The notes below the pieces were generated by a model that saw only the letters and a program-made list of their open reading frames with translations, made no database searches and was not told the DNA's origin. A DNA stretch of 64,000 bases from an uncultured Kushneria sp. Its GTDB lineage: Bacteria; Pseudomonadota; Gammaproteobacteria; Pseudomonadales; Halomonadaceae. The position numbers were made by a program, and so were the translations under genes. Each line of letters starts with the position of its first letter. Position 1 is the first letter of the stretch. Shown here piece after piece: positions 52,965-64,000 of this stretch. Location of the stretch: assembly GCF_947497025.1 (NCBI RefSeq), contig NZ_CANMFC010000003.1, positions 434,001-498,000 of the forward strand. Reading direction: 5' to 3'.

Positions 52965-53609
52965 TCAGGGCGCCAGCCGGCTTTTCAGCCAATGACCATC
53001 AGAGGTTCGCCAGCGATAGCGAATCCGATCATGAAGACGGCTGGGCTGCCCCTGCCAGAACTCGACCATGATCGGCACGACCCGATAGCCGCCCCAGTGC
53101 GGCGGGCGCTCGATTTCATGATCCTGATAGGCACGCTCAAAGCGATGGGTGCGCTCATCAAGCCATTGTCGATTCGGGATTTCCACGCTCTGCTGGGAGA
53201 TCCAGGCCCCCAGTTGACTGGCTCTTGGCCGAGAGTGGAAATAGGCATCCGAAGTCTCTTCTGACACCTGCTCGACGTGACCTTCAACGCGCACTTGACG
53301 CTGCAGGGTCGGCCACCAGAACACCAGCGCTGCGTGAGGGCAGGTGCCCAGCTCGCTTCCCTTGTGGCTTTGATAGCTGGTGTAGAACACCATGCCGTTT
53401 TCATCGAAATCCTTGAGCAAAACGATGCGCGCGTGAGGCGTACCTTCATTGTCCGCCGTGGCCAGTGTCATCACGTTGGCGTCATCGTGCTCGCTTGTCA
53501 CCGCCGCGTTGAGCCACTCGGAAAAAAGGGGCCAGGGGGTTTCGGGCGTGTTGTCGCAATCGAGCGCGTCTCCGGAATAGTCACGACGCAGATCAGAAAT
53601 GGTGCTCAT
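52965..53609 (-). CDS. pdxH: Pyridoxine/pyridoxamine 5'-phosphate oxidase (PdxH)
   Basis: 214 aa FMN enzyme that makes pyridoxal 5'-phosphate. Family segments: DANVMTLATADNEGTPHARIVLLKDFDENGMVFYT, YQSHKGSEL, FHSRPRASQLGAW and the C-terminal WQGQPSRLHDRIRYR. ATG 53609 has AAGGA upstream. The frame is open to 53642 without support. The 86 bp upstream to the DUF2069 gene hold nothing notable. Confidence 0.95.
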   Translation of the reverse strand: MSTISDLRRDYSGDALDCDNTPETPWPLFSEWLNAAVTSEHDDANVMTLATADNEGTPHARIVLLKDFDENGMVFYTSYQSHKGSELGTCPHAALVFWWPTLQRQVRVEGHVEQVSEETSDAYFHSRPRASQLGAWISQQSVEIPNRQWLDERTHRFERAYQDHEIERPPHWGGYRVVPIMVEFWQGQPSRLHDRIRYRWRTSDGHWLKSRLAP

Positions 53610-53695
53610 GAGCGGTTTCCTTGAAGCTTCGGGAGGCATCATTCAGCCTGCCTCACAATATTGTTCCGGGCATGATTCAAGACCCTGGCAGGGGG

Positions 53696-54106
53696 TCACC
53701 CTGTGCCCGGGGTATTATCGTTGCGCTGCCAGCGATGAATGTACAACGCATAGCTGCCGGCGCTGAGCAGCAGGGTCAGGGCAGAAAGTGCCTCGACCAG
53801 ACCCAGCCACCATAATCCCGGCAATTGCAGCATGACGGCTCCCTGAATAATATAAAGCACGCTGACAAACGCCAGCCAACCATAGCCACGGCGGCGCTCG
53901 GTGCGCAGCACAATGCCCAGAAGCGCCAGCGGTATGATACGCACCAGCACGGGCAGCAGGGTCTCGGTGCCGCCTCGCTGTGCCAGTATCAGCCCCGTAA
54001 TCAGTGTCACCGCCATGAGGGTGATCCAGCTGATGACCACGACCCGACGCGCCCGTTGCCGGGCGCCGGTGGCGCCATAGCGCTGCTCAAAGGTGCGAAA
54101 CAGCAC
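53696..54106 (-). CDS. DUF2069 family membrane protein
   Basis: 136 aa with four hydrophobic helices; FVSVLYIIQGAVMLQLPGLWWLGLVEALSALTLLL is the conserved part. Function unknown. It begins 2 bp after wrbA, an arrangement shared with other gammaproteobacteria, so the two are probably co-transcribed. Confidence 0.85.
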   Translation of the reverse strand: MLFRTFEQRYGATGARQRARRVVVISWITLMAVTLITGLILAQRGGTETLLPVLVRIIPLALLGIVLRTERRRGYGWLAFVSVLYIIQGAVMLQLPGLWWLGLVEALSALTLLLSAGSYALYIHRWQRNDNTPGTG

Positions 54107-54108
54107 GG

Positions 54109-54795
<687 letters not shown>

Positions 54796-54892
54796 TCAGG
54801 CCACACCGTCTTCAGATTCGATTGGTCAGAGCCCCGGGCGGTCGCTATGTTTCAGAGAGTCATCAAACAGTTATCGTCGGGAGCAGGACAAG

Positions 54893-56137
54893 GTGAGACG
54901 TTTTTCCATACCCCAGCCCCTGTGGCTGTTGCTGATGCCGTTCAGGGCGCTCATCAAGCTGGTCAAGCGGTTTAATGCTCATGATGGCCTGCAGACGGCA
55001 GCCTCGCTGACCTACACCACGCTGTTTGCCGTGGTCCCGCTGACCACCGTGGTGTATGCCCTGTTTGCCGCCATTCCCGAGTTTCAGGATGCCGGAGATC
55101 GCATGCAGCAGTTCGTGTTTCAGCAGTTCGTGCCCGAGACCGGGCAGACCATTCTGGATACACTGCGTGGCTTTACCCAGCAGGCCCGAGGGCTGACCAT
55201 GGTCGGCGGCGTCTTTTTGCTGATCACCTCAATCTTGATGATGATGACGGTGGAAAGCGCGCTCAATCGAATCTGGGGGGTGCGTCACAACCGGCGCGGG
55301 CTGATGGGGTTTCTGGTCTACTGGGCCGTTTTGACTCTGGGACCCATTTTAATCGGCAGTGGCTTTTTGCTGTCTTCCTATCTGGCCTCCATCAGCATAT
55401 TGAATTCAGCAGCGTCCTGGCTGGGCGCCGGCGATTTTATCCTGCACTTTCTACCGCCGATTCTGAGCTTTCTGGCGTTCTGGTTTATTTATATCACCGT
55501 GCCCAACGCGCGCGTGCGTTTCAAGCATGCTGCTGCCGGGGCGCTACTGGTATCGGTCTCGCTGGAGCTGGCCAAGTGGGGCTTTTCCATTTATGTCACC
55601 AACTTCCCTTCCTATCAGATTCTGTATGGCGCCTTCGCTGCCGTGCCACTTTTTCTGCTCTGGATATTCTTGAGCTGGTTTATCATTTTAATGGGCGCAG
55701 AGCTGGCTGCCTGGCTGGGCGAAACCCAGCACGCCGACTGGCGTCGCTGGCCGCTGTTCTGGCAGGCAGTGGGCATGCTGACGCTGCTGCACGAGAGACA
55801 GATCCGCGGCGAGGGCGCATTGAGCGCCGCCAATGTGCGCAAACGGCTGGGCGGGAGCTACCACAAGCTTTTGAACGTGCTGTCCGAGCAGGGCTGGATC
55901 GTGGTCAGTGATGAAGATGAATGGGTACTGGCCAGGTCGCTCGATACCCTTACCCTCAGCGAGGTCGTGGCCGGTCTGCCCTGGACCATGCCGGCGCAAT
56001 ATCGGCCGCCGGAAGGCTATAGTAAGGTGGCTGAAATAATGCATGCAGCGCACGAGCGCTATCATGATGCGCTGGATGTTTCGATGGCATCAGCCCTGAC
56101 CAACCAGGCCAGCGATAAAACGCCTACCACCCCATGA
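54893..56137 (+). CDS. YihY/UPF0761 family membrane protein
   Basis: 414 aa. Six-helix YihY (formerly ribonuclease BN-like) domain: AASLTYTTLFAVVPLTTVVYAL, then GVRHNRRGLMGFLVYWAV and LLWIFLSWFIILMGAELAA. A soluble C-terminal part of about 120 aa with a winged-helix look (LSAANVRKRLGGSYHKLLNVLSEQGWIVV) follows, as in longer members. Start is GTG 54893. No nuclease activity is established for the family. Confidence 0.88.
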   Translation: MRRFSIPQPLWLLLMPFRALIKLVKRFNAHDGLQTAASLTYTTLFAVVPLTTVVYALFAAIPEFQDAGDRMQQFVFQQFVPETGQTILDTLRGFTQQARGLTMVGGVFLLITSILMMMTVESALNRIWGVRHNRRGLMGFLVYWAVLTLGPILIGSGFLLSSYLASISILNSAASWLGAGDFILHFLPPILSFLAFWFIYITVPNARVRFKHAAAGALLVSVSLELAKWGFSIYVTNFPSYQILYGAFAAVPLFLLWIFLSWFIILMGAELAAWLGETQHADWRRWPLFWQAVGMLTLLHERQIRGEGALSAANVRKRLGGSYHKLLNVLSEQGWIVVSDEDEWVLARSLDTLTLSEVVAGLPWTMPAQYRPPEGYSKVAEIMHAAHERYHDALDVSMASALTNQASDKTPTTP

Positions 56138-56276
56138 CGGCATTTGCCGGGAGGCTCGGCACTTCATATCTTATTCCCCATGCGACGCTCTGACATTGAT
56201 GCTGCGTAAACCACAGCAAACCCTGTTCGAACGACAAGCCTATTGGTGACGTTGCCAATAGGCGAGGAGTAGCCCG

Positions 56277-56876
56277 ATGAATGCCAATCAACGCGATGAG
56301 CAGCTTTTTTTCAGCGAAATGGCCGATGTCATTCCGCTCAACAAGGGGCGCAACCGCGCTGATGCTGGAAGCACCGGCATGCGAACGCCCAGCGATGCCC
56401 AGCTGGCGCGCCGGGCCAGCGCTCAGGATGGCGAGCAGGAGAGCAATTTCCTGTCCGATGAGTTTGTCGACCTGCTGCCGGCCAACGATCCGATCGAATT
56501 TCGACGCGACGGTATTCAGACCGGCGTCATCGAGAAATTGCGTCATGGCGGCTATCAGGTCGACTCTCAACTTAACCTGATCAAGCGACCGGTCACCGAG
56601 TGCCGTCGAGAACTTTTCAACTTCATCCGTCAGGCGCATCACCATGAACTGCGCTGTGTGATGATCATCCACGGCCGTGGCAAAAGCGACGAGAGCCATG
56701 CCAACGTGGTGCGCTCCTATGTGAGTAAATGGCTGGGCCAGTTTGATGAAGTGCAGGCCTATGTCACGGCTCAACCGCGTCACGGCGGCATCGGAGCCAC
56801 CTATGTCATGTTGAGAAAAACTCACCGGGCACGCCAGCGTAACCGTGAACTGCATCAGCGCCGCCGCGCGCCCTGA
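56277..56876 (+). CDS. smrA: Smr-domain endonuclease (SmrA)
   Basis: 199 aa. C-terminal Smr domain (about 100-185): LRCVMIIHGRGKSDESHANVVRSYV with the HGRG motif, and the closing GGIGATYVMLRK. The N-terminal MADVIPL segment is typical of SmrA-type proteins. Smr domains nick or cleave RNA or branched DNA. Start has GAGGAG upstream. Followed by a bidirectional terminator shared with metH. Confidence 0.9.
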   Translation: MNANQRDEQLFFSEMADVIPLNKGRNRADAGSTGMRTPSDAQLARRASAQDGEQESNFLSDEFVDLLPANDPIEFRRDGIQTGVIEKLRHGGYQVDSQLNLIKRPVTECRRELFNFIRQAHHHELRCVMIIHGRGKSDESHANVVRSYVSKWLGQFDEVQAYVTAQPRHGGIGATYVMLRKTHRARQRNRELHQRRRAP

Positions 56877-56945
56877 GCGCAGGTGCGGCCGGCAGTCGAA
56901 CGGCTCATATCGGAATGACAGCTGCTAAAAGACAGTGACCAAAAA

Positions 56946-56973
56946 GGGCCTCTCGATGAGAGGCCCTTTTTTT
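56946..56973. terminator. Bidirectional terminator between smrA and metH
   Basis: GGGCCTCT, loop CGATG, AGAGGCCC, then seven T on the plus strand and five T on the minus strand. Confidence 0.92.
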
Positions 56974-57022
56974 AAGGCTATTTTGACGCTACCGGGTTCA
57001 TGCCGCGGTCAGGGAATCATGA

Positions 57023-60730
<3,708 letters not shown>

Positions 60731-60840
60731 GGAAGGAGATCTCCGGGTAAATAGTGAGACGTATATGAAAGAGGGCGTATTCTAGCAAACCCCCATCAGG
60801 CGGACAGTTTTGTGGCCTGAAAGACATTCACGACCAGCAT

Positions 60841-60909
60841 GAGCCCGAATCATTCTTGCCTCCTCGGGTAAGGCACCAGCAGGTGGTCAGCCATTTTTAT
60901 TTACCCGAG
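60841..60909. repeat. Inverted repeats in the metH-nfuA spacer
   Basis: CTCGGGTAA (60863-60871) and TTACCCGAG (60901-60909) form perfect 9-bp arms 29 bp apart, enclosing a small CACC/GGTG hairpin. A third segment, GCCCGAA (60843-60849), is complementary to part of the same sequence. The element ends 15 bp before the nfuA -35 box. It could be an operator or an RNA switch; neither is proven. Confidence 0.6.
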
Positions 60910-60923
60910 TATTGCACTCGGAT

Positions 60924-60952
60924 TTGTCGCGAGCTGCTGGCTGGCATAAAAT
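60924..60952 (+). promoter_or_regulatory. Probable nfuA promoter
   Basis: TTGTCG (60924-60929) and TAAAAT (60947-60952) are spaced by 17 bp, about 40 bp before the nfuA start. Confidence 0.55.
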
Positions 60953-60993
60953 ATCGATAGATTTCTTTATTGCGATTGCGCACGAGGCCGTCA

Positions 60994-61581
60994 ATGAGTC
61001 AGAGCATCGAAATTACCGAAAGCGCGCAGGAGTATCTCGCCGACCTGCTGTCGCGTCAGGACGTCGAAGGCATCGGTGTGCGTGTCTTCATTACTCAGCC
61101 GGGCACGCCCTACGCTGAAACCTGTCTGGCCTACTGCAGGCCGGGTGAGGAAGAAGAGAGTGATGAGCGCATTCCGCTTGAAAAGTTTGATCTCTTTCTT
61201 GAAAAGCACAGCGTGGCCTTTCTGGAAGATGCCGTTGTGGACTTTAACGCCGATCGCATGGGTGGGCAGCTCACCATCAAGGCACCCAATGCCAAGATGC
61301 CCCAGGTCAGCGACGACAGTCCGCTAGAGGACCGGGTCAACTATATCCTGTACAGCGAGATCAACCCGGGGCTTGCCGCACACGGGGGCGAGATTCGCCT
61401 GATTCAGCTGACCGAAGACAATGTGGCCGTACTGCAGTTCGGCGGCGGCTGTCAGGGATGCGCGGCGGTGGATGTCACGCTCAAGCAGGGCGTCGAGAAG
61501 ACGCTGACCGAGCGCATTCCCGAACTGACGGCGATCCGCGACGTGACGGACCACACTGATACGACCAACGCCTACTATTGA
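60994..61581 (+). CDS. nfuA: Fe-S biogenesis protein NfuA
   Basis: 195 aa. N-terminal degenerate A-type domain ([18 protein letters not shown]) and C-terminal Nfu domain with the cluster-binding Cys153-x2-Cys156 in [12 protein letters not shown]. It carries [4Fe-4S] clusters to target apoproteins under stress. The N-terminal domain keeps Cys44 and Cys48. I chose ATG 60994 with GAGG 7 bases upstream; the frame opens 8 codons earlier. An intrinsic terminator follows. Confidence 0.96.
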   Translation: MSQSIEITESAQEYLADLLSRQDVEGIGVRVFITQPGTPYAETCLAYCRPGEEEESDERIPLEKFDLFLEKHSVAFLEDAVVDFNADRMGGQLTIKAPNAKMPQVSDDSPLEDRVNYILYSEINPGLAAHGGEIRLIQLTEDNVAVLQFGGGCQGCAAVDVTLKQGVEKTLTERIPELTAIRDVTDHTDTTNAYY

Positions 61582-61626
61582 TCGCTGATCAAGGCGTTCG
61601 TCTGGCAGCATCGAACGTTGAACGTC

Positions 61627-61652
61627 AAAACCCCGGCATGCCGGGGTTTTTT
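61627..61652. terminator. Bidirectional terminator between nfuA and the kfrA-like gene
   Basis: AACCCCGG, loop CATG, CCGGGGTT, followed by T-runs on the plus strand (six T) and on the minus strand (four T). Confidence 0.93.
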
Positions 61653-61683
61653 GTGCACCGCTATCGGGCGGACCGTTCACGTT

Positions 61684-62649
61684 TCAATAAACGAACGGCG
61701 GCATGGGTGCCTTGGAAAGTCGCTCCTGCAACACCCTGAGTTCGGTGCGAAGCCGTGCCAGTTCCTGATCGCGCTCGGCCAGCAGACCCGAGAGATGATC
61801 CTCCCGTCCGCGACTTTCCTGAAGCTGCTGCTCATTGTGACGCGCATGCTGACTTAAATCGCGCATCTTGCGCTCTTCTTCCTGCAGGGTACGCCGCTGC
61901 TGCTCCATCTGGGTCGTGATCTTCTCGATACGCTCTTCAAGCTGCTCGTGGCGACGTCGCGCCTGCTTCTCGAGTTCCTGCTTTTCATGACGCGCGCTGT
62001 CGAGCAGCTGCATCAGACGGTTTTCAGCGCTTTCATGGCGTGACTCTTCCTGCGCCAGGCGCCGCTTGTGCGTTTGATCAAGCTGCTCAAGGCTTTCGTG
62101 ATGCTCACGCTCAAGACGGTCGCGCTCTTCACTAAGCGTATTGATCTGTCGGTCACGCATGGCCAACCGCTGATCCCGCTCTTCAAGCTGTCCGCGCAGA
62201 TGCGCCGCTTCGCTTTCCAGACGGGCGAGGTTGGTGGCCTTTTCCTCAAGCCGGGCGGCCGTGCTGTCCAGTCGCTCGCTCAGGGCGGCCAGACGCTGCT
62301 GGGTGTCTTCCACCCGGCGCTGCGCCTGCCGGGTTTCCTCTTGCGCCTGTTCTACCTGCTCATCGGACTGCTGACGATAGAAGGCCAGTGCTTCACCGGC
62401 TTCTTCCTGAGCCTGCTGCCAGAGGCCTGCCAGCGCATCGTGCAGGCGCTCCGGAATGGCCTGCGGCAGGGGCACATCACGATTTTCCTCACGCCTTGCC
62501 CGCCACTCTCGCAGGTGATCACTGATCGTGGTGAAGCTACCGGTGCCCAGCACTTCACGGATGCGCTGAACGCTCGGAACATCACCGCGCTGTATCAGGG
62601 TTTCTATCGCCCTTTGTACATCTTCGAATTGCACGCCACTTCGTGCCAT
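61684..62649 (-). CDS. KfrA-like DNA-binding coiled-coil protein
   Basis: 321 aa. The N-terminal 110 residues match KfrA_N: VQRAIETLIQRGDVPSVQRIREVLGTGSFTTISDHLREW, a helix-turn-helix type DNA-binding domain known from plasmid KfrA proteins. Residues about 95-310 form one long coiled coil very rich in Glu, Gln and Arg. Plasmid KfrA proteins bind their own promoter and help plasmid maintenance; this chromosomal copy's role is unknown. AGGAGG lies 6 bases before ATG 62649. Divergent from a tyrosine recombinase gene with a 239-bp spacer that holds inverted repeats. Confidence 0.85.
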   Translation of the reverse strand: MARSGVQFEDVQRAIETLIQRGDVPSVQRIREVLGTGSFTTISDHLREWRARREENRDVPLPQAIPERLHDALAGLWQQAQEEAGEALAFYRQQSDEQVEQAQEETRQAQRRVEDTQQRLAALSERLDSTAARLEEKATNLARLESEAAHLRGQLEERDQRLAMRDRQINTLSEERDRLEREHHESLEQLDQTHKRRLAQEESRHESAENRLMQLLDSARHEKQELEKQARRRHEQLEERIEKITTQMEQQRRTLQEEERKMRDLSQHARHNEQQLQESRGREDHLSGLLAERDQELARLRTELRVLQERLSKAPMPPFVY

Positions 62650-62750
62650 GACGGCCTCCTGAGTTCCCTGTAATCGCCCGGTAGTTGCTTGTTATTGAAG
62701 ATGGGCGGCGTATGACCATCACTATAGCGGGTTATTGTGTCAAAAGCAGT

Positions 62751-62775
62751 ATTACGTAAATATGAGTTACGTAAT
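62751..62775. repeat. Perfect inverted repeat, 9-bp arms, 7-bp spacer
   Basis: ATTACGTAA (62751-62759), spacer ATATGAG, TTACGTAAT (62767-62775). Each arm itself contains the palindrome TTACGTAA. The geometry suits either a dimeric regulator's operator or a tyrosine recombinase core site. Confidence 0.85.
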
Positions 62776-62785
62776 TTTATTTATT

Positions 62786-62819
62786 ATAAGACGCACAAAT
62801 TCATGATTACGCGTCTTAT
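62786..62819. repeat. Second perfect inverted repeat, 9-bp arms, 16-bp spacer
   Basis: ATAAGACGC (62786-62794) and GCGTCTTAT (62811-62819). It lies 10 bp from the first repeat in the same AT-rich spacer. Confidence 0.85.
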
Positions 62820-62888
62820 CATGATTTTTCCCATCCTAATGGGTATCATGCGCGACAAGGATCACCAGAAGCTCTGAATGGGGTGACA

Positions 62889-64000
62889 ATGAAAAAGGCG
62901 TTAAATATCGAACCTGATACCGAAAGGGCGCCTCACACCTTACTGGTAGAACGCGACCGTCAGGCGCTGCCCGGTCAATTGGTCGACGCCATTAATGATC
63001 GCGAGATTGTGGCGGCATGGCTCAAGGAATATCGCGCCAGTCCCCAGACCCTCAGGCAGTACCGCAAGGAGGCCGAGCGGTTGCTGTTATGGCTTGAAGG
63101 GCAGGGCAAACGCCTTACGGATATTGACCGACGGGCGCTGGATGAGTTTGAACAGTTTCTTGCCGATCCAAGCCCTGCCAGTGACTGGATTGGACCACCC
63201 AGACCCCGGTACAGCGAAGAGTGGCGCCCATTTCGAAAGGGGCTTTCTGCTGCCAGCCGTCGTCAGAGCCTGGTGATCCTGCAAACGCTCTTTGGCTGGC
63301 TGATAGAAGCAGGGTGGCTGAGCCAGAACCCGTTTCGATTGATGCGGGACAAGCGCCGACGGCTGGATAATACGCAGGCCGGGGTTGAGCGCTATCTGGA
63401 GCGCCCGTTGTGGCAGTGGTGCTGGCAGCGACTCAATACGCCTCCTCCGGTCGATGCCCCACCCAGAATGCGGTACGAGCTTGAACGGCGGCGATTCATT
63501 TTTGCTTTTGCCTATTTGCTGGCACCCCGGGTGAGTGAAATGAGCCAAGCGCGCATGAACGATTTTCAAAGGCGCGAAGGGCATTGGTGGTGGCAGGTCA
63601 CGGGCAAGGGCAGCAAACAGGCCAGCATTCCCGTGCCGGACGCCGTAATGACGGCCTTGAGGCAGTGGCGCGCCGTGCTCGGGCTGCCGGCAACGCCATC
63701 ACCCGAGGAAGATACGCCCGTGATCAGGGCGCTGGATGGCAGGCGCGGTGTGGGTGATAACCAGCTCTATCGCATGATCAAAAGGGCCCTTGAATCTCTG
63801 GCAACGGAGAAAGAGCGGCAGGGCGGCGAAGGGGAACGGCATGAAGCACAGCGCCTTCGTCAGGCGACGCCGCACTGGCTTCGTCACACCGCCATTACCC
63901 ATCAGGCCCAGCAGGGCGTAGAGCTGCGTTATCTGGCGCGCACGGCACGTCACTCAAGGCTTGAGACAACCGCCCGCTATCTTCACGCTGAAGCACAGGA
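62889..64000 (+). CDS. Tyrosine recombinase / site-specific integrase (3' end outside window)
   Basis: 370 codons are visible and the frame is still open at the window edge. N-terminal SAM-like core-binding domain (about 38-155; SPQTLRQYRKEAERLLLWL), then the catalytic domain with all expected residues: Arg214 (APRVSEM), Lys in TGKGSK (240-243), His329-x2-Arg332 (HWLRHTAITH), His355 (ARHS) and the Tyr nucleophile at 364 (ARYLHAE). It is not clearly XerC or XerD by length (longer, with inserts around 100-115 and 302-325). No phage genes, repeats or att-like tRNA lie nearby. The start ATG 62889 has a weak upstream ribosome site (GGGGTG). Confidence 0.88.
   Translation, partial: MKKALNIEPDTERAPHTLLVERDRQALPGQLVDAINDREIVAAWLKEYRASPQTLRQYRKEAERLLLWLEGQGKRLTDIDRRALDEFEQFLADPSPASDWIGPPRPRYSEEWRPFRKGLSAASRRQSLVILQTLFGWLIEAGWLSQNPFRLMRDKRRRLDNTQAGVERYLERPLWQWCWQRLNTPPPVDAPPRMRYELERRRFIFAFAYLLAPRVSEMSQARMNDFQRREGHWWWQVTGKGSKQASIPVPDAVMTALRQWRAVLGLPATPSPEEDTPVIRALDGRRGVGDNQLYRMIKRALESLATEKERQGGEGERHEAQRLRQATPHWLRHTAITHQAQQGVELRYLARTARHSRLETTARYLHAEAQ

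Noticed and set aside
60731-60960. Cobalamin or SAH riboswitch in front of metH
   Set aside because: The minus strand has CCGAGGAGGC, which recalls the start of an SAH element, but the following conserved blocks are missing.
61684-64000. Prophage or integrative element at the right edge
   Set aside because: The recombinase stands without phage, plasmid-transfer or cargo genes; no tRNA or direct repeat boundary is seen. The window ends too early to decide, so no mobile element is called.

Overview
The window looks like chromosome of a moderately GC-rich gammaproteobacterium, most likely a member of the Halomonadaceae (Halomonas/Kushneria type). This placement is an inference. It rests on gammaproteobacterial gene order (gloB, methyltransferase, rnhA, dnaQ; tusDCBE; moaB-moeA), on recognisable homologues of E. 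coli SohB, YhhQ, NudC, NfuA and YejABEF, and on an aerobic-type cobaltochelatase. I see no insertion sequence, CRISPR array or prophage module. The only recombination gene is a tyrosine recombinase cut off by the right edge.

Region 1 (1-20006) is a vitamin B12 block. After a truncated rhomboid protease come eutBC, which encode the B12-dependent ethanolamine ammonia-lyase. Converging on them is a minus-strand operon read as chlID-cobO-cobB-cobE-cobW-cobN-cobQ. It covers cobalt insertion, adenosylation and amidation, and it starts behind a clear cobalamin riboswitch (about 13925-14140). Divergent from it is a plus-strand operon cobT-cobS-cobU-cobC-cbiB-threonine-phosphate decarboxylase-bluB. 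This builds the aminopropanol arm and the dimethylbenzimidazole lower ligand and joins them into cobalamin. The precorrin ring-building genes are not in the window. Another B12 user, metH, lies at 57023-60730.

Region 2 (20007-25166) holds small envelope proteins (two lipoproteins, a Pmp3-type peptide, a 46-residue membrane protein), a PPP-family phosphatase, tRNA-Pro(GGG), two consecutive non-coding stretches that each end in an intrinsic terminator (the first is a good small-RNA candidate), an alpha/beta hydrolase and a YafV-type amidase.

Region 3 (25239-40394) holds the yejABEF peptide importer, gloB, a methyltransferase, rnhA-dnaQ, nudC, an SCP2-domain protein, sohB, an ArsR-type regulator, the queuosine-precursor transporter yhhQ, a YbfF esterase, a fused DnaQ-type exonuclease/GIY-YIG protein and mntR.

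Region 4 (40637-46229) is a thiYXZ pyrimidine-precursor importer under a TPP riboswitch with a visible Shine-Dalgarno-sequestering hairpin, followed by a degenerate kinase-like protein and a K+/H+ antiporter.

Region 5 (46250-64000) holds two small unknown proteins, tRNA-Ser(TGA), a YccA-type membrane protein, tusDCBE, an ACP phosphodiesterase homologue, moaB-moeA, a DUF1244 protein, an XRE-cupin regulator, pdxH, a DUF2069 protein with wrbA, a YihY membrane protein, smrA, metH, nfuA, and finally a KfrA-like coiled-coil protein divergent from a tyrosine recombinase. The spacer of that last pair carries two perfect 9-bp-arm inverted repeats. Most of the window is ordinary core genome. The best candidates for something undescribed are the small-RNA region at 22786-23093, the KfrA/recombinase pair with its repeats, and the expression platform of the B12 riboswitch.
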